Assembly: GCF_014650595.1 (NCBI RefSeq)
Contig: NZ_BMVG01000002.1
Span: 248,001 to 312,000, forward strand
Direction of reading: 5' to 3'
Origin: Streptomyces alanosinicus
Lineage (GTDB): Bacteria > Actinomycetota > Actinomycetes > Streptomycetales > Streptomycetaceae
Length of the DNA stretch: 64,000 nucleotides
Every line of letters begins with the position of its first letter. Within the stretch, counting starts at the first letter, position 1. The translations under genes and the position numbers were made by a program. The notes under the pieces were generated by a model. It saw only the letters and a program-made list of their open reading frames with translations, did not search any database and was not told the DNA's origin. This document shows positions 8,224-16,729 of the stretch, piece by piece.

Positions 8224-9728
8224 GGCAGCGGTCGTGAATACCGGTCCCGCAGCTTGTACTTGAGGACCTTCCGGAGGGTCTCGTTACGCGGCAGCGCCTC
8301 CACCACCTCCAGCCGCTCCGGCAGCTTGTGGACGGACAGGCCCGCCGCGCGCAGATAGGAGACGAGTTCCGGCAGCGTCAACCCGGCTGCGCCCGGCGGC
8401 TGTTCCACCACCGCGCAGACCAGTTCGCCGCGGTCGGCGTCCGGCAGGCCGATGACCGCCGCGTCCGCGATCGCGGGGTGCGCGGCGAGCAGGTCCTCGA
8501 TCTCCTTGGCCGAGATGTTCTCGCCCTTGCGGATGATCACGTCCTTCAGCCGGCCGGTGAGCACCAGATGCCCGGATTCCGTCACCCGGCCCAGGTCACC
8601 GGTGCGCAGAAAGCCGTCGGTGTCGAAGGCGGCGGCCGTCTGGGCGGGGTCCAGATAGCCCCGGCAGACGGCCTCGCCGCGCAGGCGCACCTCTCCGTCG
8701 GTGATCCGGATCTCCATACCGGCCGGGGGGCGGCCCTCGGTCGTCGCGAGGTGCTCCGGGGTGTCCCGGGGATCGCCCATGGTGATCATCGGGACCTCGG
8801 TCATGCCGTAGCCGTGGGTGAGCTGGACGTCCATCTCGCGGACCACGCAGTGGTAGACCTCGGGGGGTTTGGGCGCGCCGCCGCCGGCGAGCAGCCGGAG
8901 AGAGGGGATCAGCTTGTCGCCGGGCTGTTTGCGCTGCTCGGCCAGGAACAGGGAGTAGAAGGCCGTGGAGCCGCCGGCCACCGTCACCCGGTGCCGCCGG
9001 TACTCCGGCAGCGCGTCCGGCAGCGCGAAGTGCTCGAACATCACCGCCGGGAAGCCGTACAGCAGCAGCATCACCATGTAGTCGGGGCCGCCTATGTGGG
9101 CGTAGGGGAAGGCGATCGAGCCCACGTCGTCGGCCGTCAGGCGCAGCGCGTGCGCCAGGCAGGAGCCGCCCGCGATCAGCGAGCGGTCGGTGTGCAGCAC
9201 GCCCTTGGGGTCGGAGGTGGTGCCCGAGGTCCAGTAGATCCAGCGGACCGAGGTGCCCTCGGCGGGCGGCGCGGGGAGCGTCGCCGGATCGCCGTCTGGC
9301 AGGGTGTCGTACGCCTCGAAGATCCCCTTCGCACCGAGGCGTCGCGCCGTCTCCGTGTGGTCGTGGCCGCGCCACACGCCCGGGACCGCGAAGAACTCCG
9401 CCTTCGACTCCCGGAGCGCGAAGCCGACCTCCCGGTCCCGGTAGAAGGGGATCACCGGGGACTGGACGGCGCCCAGGCGGGCCAGCGCGAAGGACAGCAG
9501 GGCGGTCTCGATCCGGGTGGGCAGCTGCCAGGCGACCACCGTGCCGGGGCGTACGCCCATGCCGTACAGGCCGGCCGCCACCCGCTCGGCCCGCGCGCGC
9601 AGTTCGCCGAAGGTGAGCCGGCGGTCGCCCTGGAGCAGGACCGGGCGGTCGGGGGTGAGCGCGGCGCGCCGGGCGAGCAGGTCCCACAGTGTGCGGGCGT
9701 GCCCCAGGGAGTGCGGGGTCCGGTCCAT
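8220..9728 (-). CDS. AMP-forming acyl-CoA synthetase
   Basis: A 502-residue member of the ANL adenylating family that activates a carboxylic acid to its CoA thioester via an acyl-adenylate. Visible motifs are the P-loop-like TSGTTSDPKG (167-176), GYGMTE (A5 region), the RTGDLG aspartate (A7) and GRLKDVIIRKGENIS (A8). The catalytic lysine region near the C-terminus reads PRNETLRKVLK instead of the usual GK, so Lys487 is the likely A10 lysine. It starts 119 bp from a divergent amidohydrolase/acyl-CoA dehydrogenase operon, and two CTGAC-N5-GTCAG sites lie between them. The substrate is unknown; the context suggests a non-standard acid degraded by the neighbouring enzymes. Confidence 0.94.
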   Translation of the reverse strand: MDRTPHSLGHARTLWDLLARRAALTPDRPVLLQGDRRLTFGELRARAERVAAGLYGMGVRPGTVVAWQLPTRIETALLSFALARLGAVQSPVIPFYRDREVGFALRESKAEFFAVPGVWRGHDHTETARRLGAKGIFEAYDTLPDGDPATLPAPPAEGTSVRWIYWTSGTTSDPKGVLHTDRSLIAGGSCLAHALRLTADDVGSIAFPYAHIGGPDYMVMLLLYGFPAVMFEHFALPDALPEYRRHRVTVAGGSTAFYSLFLAEQRKQPGDKLIPSLRLLAGGGAPKPPEVYHCVVREMDVQLTHGYGMTEVPMITMGDPRDTPEHLATTEGRPPAGMEIRITDGEVRLRGEAVCRGYLDPAQTAAAFDTDGFLRTGDLGRVTESGHLVLTGRLKDVIIRKGENISAKEIEDLLAAHPAIADAAVIGLPDADRGELVCAVVEQPPGAAGLTLPELVSYLRAAGLSVHKLPERLEVVEALPRNETLRKVLKYKLRDRYSRPLP

Positions 9729-9750
9729 GTATGCCCCCTGACCGACTTGG

Positions 9751-9792
9751 CTGACGAACCGTCAGGTGCCATGCTATCTGACGGGTCATCAG
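9751..9792. promoter_or_regulatory. Paired CTGAC-N5-GTCAG operators O1/O2
   Basis: Two 15-bp sites, CTGACGAACCGTCAG (9751-9765, perfect outer halves) and CTGACGGGTCATCAG (9778-9792, one mismatch in the right half), are spaced 27 bp apart start to start. They lie between the divergent acyl-CoA synthetase and amidohydrolase genes, consistent with control of both. Confidence 0.75.
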
Positions 9793-9846
9793 ATAAGTAC
9801 TGTCCGGCCACGCACTGTCCGGCGGCAGGGAACGCGGAGGGGAACC

Positions 9847-11040
9847 ATGACCGAACTGCCCCGCATCATCAGCGTCGACGACCATGTGATCGAGCCCGCC
9901 CATCTCTTCGAGACCTGGCTGCCGGCCAAGTACCGGGACCGCGGCCCCAGGCAGCTGACCGCCGGCATCGGGGAGCTGGCCTACGTCGGCGGTAAGTACC
10001 AGATCACCATGGACCCGGCGGGCCAGCCGACGGACTGGTGGATCTACGAGGACCTGAAGTTCCCGTACAAACGCAACATCGCCGCCGTCGGCTTCGACCG
10101 GGACGAGATGACGCTGGAGGGGATCACCCGGGAGCAGATGCGGCGCGGCTGCTGGGACCCGAAGGCGCGGCTCGCCGACATGGACCTCAACCACGTCGAG
10201 GCCAGCCTCTGCTTCCCGACCTTCCCGCGGTTTTGCGGGCAGACCTTCGCCGAGGCGCACGACAAGGAGGTCGCCCTCGCCTGCGTACGCGCCTACAACG
10301 ACTGGATGGTGGAGGAGTGGTGCGGGGGAAGCGGGGGGCGGCTGATCCCGCTGTGTCTCATCCCCCTGTGGGACGTGGAGCTGGCGGTCGCGGAGATCCG
10401 GCGGAACGCGGAGCGCGGGGTGCGGGCGGTGACCTTCTCGGAGATCCCCACCCATCTCGGGCTGCCGTCCATCCACTCCGGCTACTGGGACCCCTTCTTC
10501 GCCGCCTGCCAGGAGACCGGCACGGTCGTCAACATGCACATCGGCAGCAGCTCGCAGATGCCGGCCGCCTCCCCGGACGCCCCGCCCGCCGTCCAGGCCT
10601 CGCTCAGCTTCAACAACGCGATGGCCTCGATGATGGACTACCTGTTCAGCGGCGTGCTGGTGAAGTTCCCGGCCCTCAGACTCGCCTACTCCGAAGGCCA
10701 GATGGGCTGGATCCCGTACGCCCTGGAGCGCGCCGACGACGTGTGGGAGGAGCATCGCGCCTGGGGCGGGGTGCGGGACCTGATCCCGGAGCCGCCGTCG
10801 ACGTACTACTACCGGCAGATCTTCTGCTGCTTCTTCCGCGACAAGCACGGGGTCGCCTCGATCGACGTCGTCGGCCGCGACAACGCCACCTTCGAGACCG
10901 ACTACCCGCACGTCGACTCGACCTTCCCGCACACCAAAGAGGTCGCCCTCGACCATGTGAAGGGCCTGGACGACGAGACCGTGTACAAGCTGATGCGGGG
11001 CAACGCCATCCGCATGCTCGGCCTGGACCTCGACAGGTGA
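9847..11040 (+). CDS. Metal-dependent hydrolase, amidohydrolase-2 family
   Basis: A 397-residue TIM-barrel hydrolase of the amidohydrolase-2 (PF04909-like) family. It has an early SVDDHVIEP motif (residues 9-17, His13), an MHIGSSS strand end in the middle and the late ETDYPHVDSTFPH metal/active-site segment. Family members hydrolyse C-N or C-C bonds or decarboxylate. The ATG at 9847 follows GGAGGGGAACC. The gene overlaps the next acyl-CoA dehydrogenase gene (GTGA), so it is the first gene of a three-gene operon behind operators O1/O2. It is clearly paralogous to 56141-57373. The exact reaction is unknown; ring or side-chain hydrolysis in an acyl-CoA catabolic route is an inference. Confidence 0.92.
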   Translation: MTELPRIISVDDHVIEPAHLFETWLPAKYRDRGPRQLTAGIGELAYVGGKYQITMDPAGQPTDWWIYEDLKFPYKRNIAAVGFDRDEMTLEGITREQMRRGCWDPKARLADMDLNHVEASLCFPTFPRFCGQTFAEAHDKEVALACVRAYNDWMVEEWCGGSGGRLIPLCLIPLWDVELAVAEIRRNAERGVRAVTFSEIPTHLGLPSIHSGYWDPFFAACQETGTVVNMHIGSSSQMPAASPDAPPAVQASLSFNNAMASMMDYLFSGVLVKFPALRLAYSEGQMGWIPYALERADDVWEEHRAWGGVRDLIPEPPSTYYYRQIFCCFFRDKHGVASIDVVGRDNATFETDYPHVDSTFPHTKEVALDHVKGLDDETVYKLMRGNAIRMLGLDLDR

Positions 11041-12173
11041 CGGACCTCTCGTACACGCCGCAGGAGGAGGAGTTCCGGGGCCGGCTGCGGGAGTGGCTCG
11101 CCAAGGTGCTGCCCACGCTGCCCGCGAAGCCGGCCCCGGACGACTGGCCCGGCCGGCGCGCCTACGACCTCGGCTGGCAGCGGATGCTGTACGACGCCGG
11201 GTACGCCGACGTCCGCTGGGACGCCTCGCCGACCGTGCGGCTGATCTTCCTGGAGGAGACGGAGAAGGCGGGCGCCCCCTACGTGGGCGCCAACTTCGTC
11301 GGGCTGCTGCACGCCGGGCCGACCATCGCCGCCGAGGGCACCGACGAGCAGCGGGCGCGCTGGCTGCCGCCGATCCTGCGCGGCGAGGAGGTGTGGTGCC
11401 AGGGGTTCAGCGAGCCCGGCGCCGGCTCCGACCTCGCCGCGCTGCGCACGCGCGCGTGGCGCGACGGCGACGACTACGTGGTCACCGGGTCCAAGATCTG
11501 GACCTCGCACGCCGAGGTCGCCGACTGGTGCGAACTGCTGGTCCGCACGGACCCGGACGCGCCCAGGCACCGGGGGATCACCTGGCTCGCCATGCCCATG
11601 GACGCCGACGGCGTCACCGTACGGCCGCTGCGCACGCTCGCCGGGTCGGCGGAGTTCGCCGAGGTGTTCCTGGACGAGGTGCGGGTGCCGGCGGCGGGCC
11701 GGGTCGGCGCGGAGAACGACGGGTGGCGCGTGACCATGGTGACGCTGTCCTTCGAACGCGGCACCGCCTTCGTCGGCGAGGTCGTCGCCTGCCGCCGCGT
11801 CCTCGGCGAACTCGCCGCGGCCGCACAGCGGAGCGGCCGCTGGGACGACCCCGTGCTGCGGCGCCGGCTCGGCCGGCTGGAGGCGGAGTTCCGGGCGCTG
11901 TGGCGGCTGACCCAGTGGAACGTGAGCGCGGCGGAGGCGAGCGGCGGGGTGCCCGGCGCCGGCGGCTCGGTCTTCAAGCTCCGCTACTCGCACGCCCGCC
12001 AGCAGCTGTACGACGCCGCTGCCGACGTCCTCGGCCCGGACGCCCTCGACCTGGACCGGCCGTGGGTCCTCGACCGCCTGTCGTCCCTGTCGTACACGAT
12101 CGCCGCCGGCACCTCGCAGATCCAGCGGAACATCGTGGCCGAACGGATCCTCGGCCTGCCGAAGGGGAGATGA
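11037..12173 (+). CDS. Acyl-CoA dehydrogenase, likely alpha-type subunit of a heteromer
   Basis: A 378-residue FAD enzyme that would introduce an alpha,beta double bond in an acyl-CoA. Signature regions are WCQGFSEPGAGSDLAALRTRA (FAD/substrate loop), SKIWTSHAE and the C-terminal GTSQIQRNIVAERILGLP typical of the family. The GTG at 11037 overlaps the upstream stop; the next acyl-CoA dehydrogenase starts at the ATGA of this gene's stop. Two adjacent, unequal acyl-CoA dehydrogenase genes are the pattern of the heterotetrameric alpha2beta2 enzymes known from mycobacterial steroid side-chain degradation (for example ChsE1-ChsE2), so I infer a heteromer with 12170-13051. Confidence 0.94.
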   Translation: MTDLSYTPQEEEFRGRLREWLAKVLPTLPAKPAPDDWPGRRAYDLGWQRMLYDAGYADVRWDASPTVRLIFLEETEKAGAPYVGANFVGLLHAGPTIAAEGTDEQRARWLPPILRGEEVWCQGFSEPGAGSDLAALRTRAWRDGDDYVVTGSKIWTSHAEVADWCELLVRTDPDAPRHRGITWLAMPMDADGVTVRPLRTLAGSAEFAEVFLDEVRVPAAGRVGAENDGWRVTMVTLSFERGTAFVGEVVACRRVLGELAAAAQRSGRWDDPVLRRRLGRLEAEFRALWRLTQWNVSAAEASGGVPGAGGSVFKLRYSHARQQLYDAAADVLGPDALDLDRPWVLDRLSSLSYTIAAGTSQIQRNIVAERILGLPKGR

Positions 12174-13051
12174 GCGTGCGGTTCCAACTCACCGACGATC
12201 AGCGGGCGTTGAAGGCGGGCGTGCGGGAGCTGCTGGAGCGGCGGTTCGGGCGGGAGGCGGTGCGGCGGGCCGTGGACACGCCGGGGCGGCTCGACCGGGA
12301 GCTGTGGCGGGCGCTCGGGGACGCCGGGTTCTTCGCGCTGCGGCTGCCCGAGCGGGCCGGCGGGGTCGGACTGGGCCTGGCGGAGGCGGTGCTGGTCTTC
12401 GAGGAGGCGGGGCGGGCCCTGCTGCCCGGCCCCCTCGTCGCGACCCATCTCGCCGCCGGGACCGTACCGGGCGCGGCCGGCGGCGAGACGGTCGTGACGG
12501 CGGTCGACGGGGAGCTGGTGGAGTGGCTGGACGAGGCGGACACCGTGCTGGGCGATGCCCAGGCCGCCCTGCCGCTGCGCTCACTGGACCCGCTGACGCC
12601 CCTGCACCGGGTGCCCGATGCCCGGGGTGTCGCCGCCGCGGACCCCGTGGCCGTGCTGCTCACCGCGGCCGAGCAGCTCGGCACCGCCGTACGCGTGGGC
12701 GAGCTGGCCGTGCAACACGCCCGGACGCGAGAGCAGTTCGGACAGCCGATCGGCGCCTTCCAGGCGGTCAAGCATCTGTGCGCGGACCTCCTGGCCCGCA
12801 CCGAGATCGCACGTGTCGCCGTCTACGCGGCCGCCGTCACCGCCGACCCGGCCGACATCGCCGCGGCCCGGCTGCTCGCCGACGAGGCCGCCGTGCGCGG
12901 CGCCCGTGACTGCCTCCAGGTGCACGGCGGCATGGGGTTCACCTGGGAGGCGGATGTGCATCTGCATCTGAAACGGGCCTGGGTGCGGGCCCGTCGTGGC
13001 GGAGGGGGCACGGAGAGTGAGGAGTTGCTCGCCGCGCGTCTGGCGGCCTGA
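12170..13051 (+). CDS. Short acyl-CoA dehydrogenase, likely beta-type subunit of a heteromer
   Basis: At 293 residues this is about 90 shorter than a usual acyl-CoA dehydrogenase. It retains the N-terminal helical part (TDDQRALKAGVRELLERRFG), a shortened middle beta domain, and the C-terminal helical FAD-binding part with TREQFGQPIGAFQAVKH and QVHGGMGFTWE. The reduced middle domain fits a beta subunit that completes one FAD site together with the preceding gene. ATG 12170 overlaps that gene's TGA; GTG 12176 is an alternative. It is the last gene of the O1/O2 operon, and no further coding sequence follows for about 530 bp. Confidence 0.93.
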   Translation: MSVRFQLTDDQRALKAGVRELLERRFGREAVRRAVDTPGRLDRELWRALGDAGFFALRLPERAGGVGLGLAEAVLVFEEAGRALLPGPLVATHLAAGTVPGAAGGETVVTAVDGELVEWLDEADTVLGDAQAALPLRSLDPLTPLHRVPDARGVAAADPVAVLLTAAEQLGTAVRVGELAVQHARTREQFGQPIGAFQAVKHLCADLLARTEIARVAVYAAAVTADPADIAAARLLADEAAVRGARDCLQVHGGMGFTWEADVHLHLKRAWVRARRGGGGTESEELLAARLAA

Positions 13052-13586
13052 GGGCGTGGCACCGGCCTGGGCTGCGGCTGCGGGAAAGCCATGGCCCAAG
13101 ATGTCGCGGATCGTGGCATGTCGCTATCACTGAGCGTCGATACCCGGTTGTGTCCTTCGCGTGACTCGTCACGACCCGGAGTCGGGGGTCCGCTCCGGTA
13201 CCTTGTGTGGGATGCGAGTGGCTGCGAGCGCGGGCCGGGCCGGCGGTGCCCCTGGGGCAGTGCCGGTTCGCGCGGTGCGCGTCGCTGCTCGCGGTGCGGT
13301 GACGGCTTCGGCCGCCGCCTGTTCGAGACCCCGGCACGAGCGTCGCACAGTATGGCGCACACGTACTCCTTCGCGCTGGAATATGCCCGAAGCGCTTGTT
13401 GGGGTGACTGTACGTCAACCATGCTGGCTCCAAAGGGAATCACGTTCCGTGACCCTTGCTCTGGCCGTTGTTCTGGCCATGCAGAAAATGGCTACGATCG
13501 TGGCCCTCGCGCTCGTCGGTCCGGCTTCTGCCGTGGCGGCGGGACGGCGTGGGTTCATGTGTCCGCCGGTTCGGATGGTGTGAGCG
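13052..13586. other. Gene-free region before the ATPase gene
   Basis: I see no convincing gene in these 535 bp. Open frames are present but show no family resemblance. The part from about 13340 to 13510 is less GC-rich and probably carries the promoter of the ATPase gene. A TGAC-N5-GTCA core at 13405-13417 loosely resembles the operators of the catabolic genes but lacks their outer and inner bases. Confidence 0.5.
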
Positions 13587-14201
13587 GTGCAGGTGCTTCA
13601 AGTGCAGCTGGAGATCCGGCCCGACCCCACGGAGGTGGGCCGGGCGAGGAGGTGGGCCCGCTCGCGGCTCGCCGGGCTCGGGATAGCGGCCGACGAGCCG
13701 CTGGCCGAGAACCTGATCCTGCTGGTCTCCGAGCTGGTGACCAACGCGGTGGTGCACACCGGCCGCGCGGCCGTGCTGCGGCTCTCCCTGCCGGGCATGG
13801 AAGCCGAAGCGCTCGCGAGGATCGAACCGCCCGAGAGCGCCCAGGAGTCGGAGGAGTCCGAGGGGCCGGCGCAGTCCGCGCAGTCCGCGCAGTCCGCGCA
13901 GTCCGCGCAGTCCGCGCAGTCCGCGCAGGACGACCCGCTCGCGGTGGCCACGGTGCGCGTCGAGGTGGCCGACAACAGCTCCCGCGCACCCGTGCCGCGC
14001 TGCGCCGGCGGTGATGCCACCGGCGGCCGGGGCCTGGCGCTCGTCGACTGCCTGGCCGATCGCTGGGGCTGGAGCCCGGAAGGCGCCGGCAAGAGCATCT
14101 GGTGCGAACTGGACCGCTGTTCGCCGGCCGGACAGAGCGCGCCGATGGCGTACGGGAGCGGACTGCCCGCGTACGAGGGTCTCGCCTTCGAAGCGGTCTA
14201 G
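13587..14201 (+). CDS. HATPase_c anti-sigma/regulatory ATPase with AQS repeat insert
   Basis: A 204-residue GHKL ATPase of the anti-sigma regulatory kinase (SpoIIAB/RsbW-like) family common in Streptomyces. The N-box is LLVSELVTNAVVHTGRAA (about 50-67) and the G-box is GGRGLALVDCLADRWG (about 149-164). Between them, where the family is variable, lies an acidic linker with six tandem Ala-Gln-Ser repeats encoded by a 9-bp repeat. Start GTG 13587 has only a weak ribosome site; GTG 13593 is close behind. The partner is unknown; STAS or sigma proteins are usual. Its TAG stop is within the CTAG at the left end of MITE-like element 2. Confidence 0.88.
   Translation: MQVLQVQLEIRPDPTEVGRARRWARSRLAGLGIAADEPLAENLILLVSELVTNAVVHTGRAAVLRLSLPGMEAEALARIEPPESAQESEESEGPAQSAQSAQSAQSAQSAQSAQDDPLAVATVRVEVADNSSRAPVPRCAGGDATGGRGLALVDCLADRWGWSPEGAGKSIWCELDRCSPAGQSAPMAYGSGLPAYEGLAFEAV
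13869..13931 (+). repeat. 9-bp coding tandem repeat (GCGCAGTCC) x6
   Basis: Six perfect copies of GCGCAGTCC (13869-13922) and a seventh degenerate copy (GCGCAGGAC) encode (AQS)6-AQD in the linker of the ATPase. The nucleotide identity of the copies indicates recent slippage, so copy number may vary among strains. Confidence 0.95.
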
Positions 14202-14392
14202 GGCCTGTCGTCAAATTCCCGGCTGCCCGGTGGCGTCTGGCACGCACTCCCCCAGAGGGGGCACCCCCAGCGGCGTTGTCGTCGGTCGCCGACGCCCGCG
14301 TCGACTCCCTCCTCCGCCTTGCAGCTGCACGCGCCAGACGCCACCGGGCCCGCCCTCCGGGCGGACGACGGGAATTTGACGACAAGCCCTAG
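14198..14392. mobile_element. MITE-like element 2 inserted at a CTAG stop
   Basis: A 190-bp non-coding element (14201-14390) has 20-bp terminal inverted repeats with one mismatch: GGGCCTGTCGTCAAATTCCC at the left, and at the right the reverse complement of GGGCTTGTCGTCAAATTCCC. TA duplications sit inside CTAG on both sides. The termini differ from element 1, but the interior shares 'ctggcacgcactc' and 'gccctccgggcgga' stretches, so the two belong to related families. The left CTAG gives the ATPase its stop codon. The following 263 bp to the cyclase gene show no feature. Confidence 0.82.
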
Positions 14393-14655
14393 CGGCCGGC
14401 GCGGCGGTGCGCCGGGGGTGCATCCGTGCGCGGGTGCCACGATCCGGGCGTACGTAACAAATCTCCGTACCGGCGTTGACGCGCCATGACCTCCTGAACA
14501 CGCTTGTGGGCGACGATTCGCCGCGAGGGGACGGCGAGGGCCATGGCTGACGGCGGTCCTCGCCGAGTGTGGGTCGCACCCGGTGGGCGGCGCGTGCGCA
14601 AGGCCGTGGGGGGAGGCGCGCCGCCCGGCCGGTCGACTGCCGCGTGCGAGGGATC

Positions 14656-15582
14656 TCAGAGGACGGCCACGGGGGCCACCGGTGTGCCCGTCGCGCCGAC
14701 GAACGGCTCCGGCATCGCCGACAGCCAGAACGCGTACCGCCCTTCTTCTCCACAGGCTGTGGACAACTCTTCGAGATTCCAGTTCTGGCCCTGGAGCATC
14801 CCCATCTCCACCAGGTCCAGGGCATGCACGGGCAACCAGAGATTCTCCGACTCGGGCGGAAATATCTCAAAAGTGAGCGTGTCGTTCGCGACCGCCGCGA
14901 CATCGCGCGCGTGGAACCACTCCGGTGTACGGATGGACAGCCCCGGCGACGGATAGCCGTACCCGTGCTTGTCCCCGGCCAGGCACACCTGGATCTGCCC
15001 CGTGCGCACCAGCACGATGTCCCCGGCCCGCACCCTGGTCCCGGCGAACTCCTCTGCCGCGTCCAGGTCCTCCGGTGTGACCGCGTGGCCGCCGTCCAGC
15101 CGGTCCACGCCACGCGCGCGTGCCACGTCCAGCAGCACCCCGCGCGAGACGACGTGCCGCGCCTTGTCGATCCCGCTGAACTCCGCGCCGCCGTGCGCGG
15201 TGACCGTGTGCGCCGGACGGCCGTTGTAGAGCCTGCCCGAGTGCGAGACATGGGTGAGCGCGTCCCAGTGCGTGCCCGCCTGCAGGCCCATGGTCACCGC
15301 GTCGTCGCTGCAGGCCACCGTGCCCGGCCCGAAGAGCTCCTGGTTGATCTGGACCATGGCGTGCAGGGGGTTGACGCGTCCGGGGATCAGGCCGGTCTGG
15401 ATGCCGTCCTGCCGGAGGGGAACGGCGAGCGCGATCCGGCGCCCGGTACGGACCTCGGCCGCGGCCGCGCGTACGACCTCGTCGGTGATGAGGTTCAGGG
15501 TCCCGATCTCGTCGTCCGCCCCCCAGCGCCCCCAGTTGTTCACGCGCCCCGCGATCTCGTGGAACTCCTGTGGCAGTGCCAT
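14656..15582 (-). CDS. Cyclase-family (kynurenine-formamidase-like) metal hydrolase
   Basis: A 308-residue member of the cyclase family (PF04199 type), which includes kynurenine formamidase and related metal-dependent hydrolases acting on amide, ester or lactone bonds. The metal-binding motif GTHWDALTHVSH lies at residues 103-114 (His105, Asp107, His111). Start ATG 15582 is behind GGGAGGCACC. It is divergent from the SDR/acyl-CoA dehydrogenase/alcohol dehydrogenase operon with operator O3 between them, so it probably belongs to the same pathway, perhaps opening a cyclic ester or amide intermediate. That role is inference. Confidence 0.92.
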   Translation of the reverse strand: MALPQEFHEIAGRVNNWGRWGADDEIGTLNLITDEVVRAAAAEVRTGRRIALAVPLRQDGIQTGLIPGRVNPLHAMVQINQELFGPGTVACSDDAVTMGLQAGTHWDALTHVSHSGRLYNGRPAHTVTAHGGAEFSGIDKARHVVSRGVLLDVARARGVDRLDGGHAVTPEDLDAAEEFAGTRVRAGDIVLVRTGQIQVCLAGDKHGYGYPSPGLSIRTPEWFHARDVAAVANDTLTFEIFPPESENLWLPVHALDLVEMGMLQGQNWNLEELSTACGEEGRYAFWLSAMPEPFVGATGTPVAPVAVL

Positions 15583-15630
15583 CCGGTGCCTCCCGGGGCT
15601 TGTGTCCGTACGCTCGACGCGCCATAAAAT

Positions 15631-15645
15631 CTAACGGACCGTCAG
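15631..15645. promoter_or_regulatory. CTGAC-N5-GTCAG operator O3
   Basis: CTAACGGACCGTCAG (one mismatch, A for G in the left half) lies between the divergent cyclase (start 15582) and SDR (start 15668) genes, 23 bp before the SDR start codon. Confidence 0.7.
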
Positions 15646-15667
15646 AAACCGCGGGAAGGGGCCGGGC

Positions 15668-16579
15668 GTGGGGAACTTCTTGGCAGGAAAGGTCGTCGCC
15701 GTGACCGGCGCGGGGCGCGGGATCGGCCGGGCGGTCGCGCGCGCGGCCGCCGCCGAGGGCGCGAAGGTCGTCGTCAACGACTACGGCGTCGCCATGGACG
15801 GCGCCTCGCCCACGAGCGAGGTCGCCGAGGCCGTCGTCAAGGAGATCGAGGCGGCGGGCGGGGAAGCGGTCGCGGTGGCCGACGACATCTCCGCGATGGC
15901 GGGCGGACAGCGGGTCGTCGACACGGCCCTGGCGTCGTACGGCCGGCTCGACGGCGTCGTGTGCGTGGCCGGGATCCTGCGGGAGCGGATGCTGTTCAAC
16001 ATGACCGAGGAGGAGTGGGATCCGGTGATCGCCACCCACCTCAAGGGCACGTTCACCGTCTTCCGGGCGGCGTCCGCGGTGATGCGGAAGCAGCGCTCGG
16101 GCACGCTGATCGGCTTCACCAGCGGCAACCACCAGGGGTCGGTGTCCCAGGCCAACTACAGCGCGGCGAAGGGCGGGATCATCTCGCTGGTGCGGAGCGC
16201 GGCGCTGGGCCTGCACAAGTACGGGGTGACCGCGAACGCGGTGGCGCCGGTGGCGCGTACGCGGATGTCGGCGAACGTCCCCATGGAGCTGGCGGAGATC
16301 GGCGAGCCGGAGGATGTGGCGGCGCTGGTGGTGTACCTGCTGTCGGCCGGGGCGGCGGAGCAGGGGATCACCGGGCAGGTGTACACGGTCGCCGGCCCGA
16401 AGATCGCGGTGTGGGCCCAGCCGAGGGAACTCCGTTCGGTGCACGCGGAGGGCGGCTGGACGCCGGAGCGGGTCGCGGAGGTGCTGCCGGGGGAGGTGGG
16501 GGTGGATCCGATGCCGATGCTGTCCCGGCTTTCGGCGATGGAAACGGCGGCGCGGGGTGGGTTCCGGCCGAACGCCTAG
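15668..16579 (+). CDS. Short-chain dehydrogenase/reductase
   Basis: A 303-residue classical SDR with the Rossmann motif TGAGRGIG (13-20), an acidic-loop Asp (NDYG, about 37-40) and the active-site YSAAKGG tyrosine/lysine. It carries the long insertion and C-terminal extension seen in the 3-hydroxyacyl-CoA dehydrogenase branch (HSD17B4-like), so oxidation of a 3-hydroxyacyl-CoA is plausible. The usual NNAG is replaced by VCVAG. The GTG at 15668 is preceded by GGGAAGGGG. First gene downstream of operator O3; the acyl-CoA dehydrogenase follows after a 150-bp gap that contains a dispersed repeat. Confidence 0.92.
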   Translation: MGNFLAGKVVAVTGAGRGIGRAVARAAAAEGAKVVVNDYGVAMDGASPTSEVAEAVVKEIEAAGGEAVAVADDISAMAGGQRVVDTALASYGRLDGVVCVAGILRERMLFNMTEEEWDPVIATHLKGTFTVFRAASAVMRKQRSGTLIGFTSGNHQGSVSQANYSAAKGGIISLVRSAALGLHKYGVTANAVAPVARTRMSANVPMELAEIGEPEDVAALVVYLLSAGAAEQGITGQVYTVAGPKIAVWAQPRELRSVHAEGGWTPERVAEVLPGEVGVDPMPMLSRLSAMETAARGGFRPNA

Positions 16580-16599
16580 TGGCTCGGGGGGCGTTGTGG

Positions 16600-16690
16600 T
16601 CGGGCGGCTGCGGGTGCGTCGTGGCTGGTCGCGCCCACGCGGCGGAGCCGCATATCGATACAGCCCCGCGCCCCTTGGGGAGTTGCAGTC
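16600..16690. repeat. Dispersed Streptomyces intergenic repeat
   Basis: The segment reading from gctgcgggtgcgtcgtggct to ccgcgccccttgggg, with a cggcggagccgcatatcgat core, matches a palindromic repeat family I recall from many Streptomyces intergenic regions. It lies between the SDR and acyl-CoA dehydrogenase genes. It may form an RNA hairpin and reduce read-through. Confidence 0.5.
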
Positions 16691-16729
16691 AGCCATGTCG
16701 CATTCGCGCCCTGTCGAAGGTGGTTCACC

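Noticed and set aside
13405..13417. TGAC-N5-GTCA core upstream of the anti-sigma-type ATPase
   Set aside because: Lacks the outer C/G and inner CG bases common to the other sites and is about 170 bp from a gene unrelated to the pathway; probably chance.
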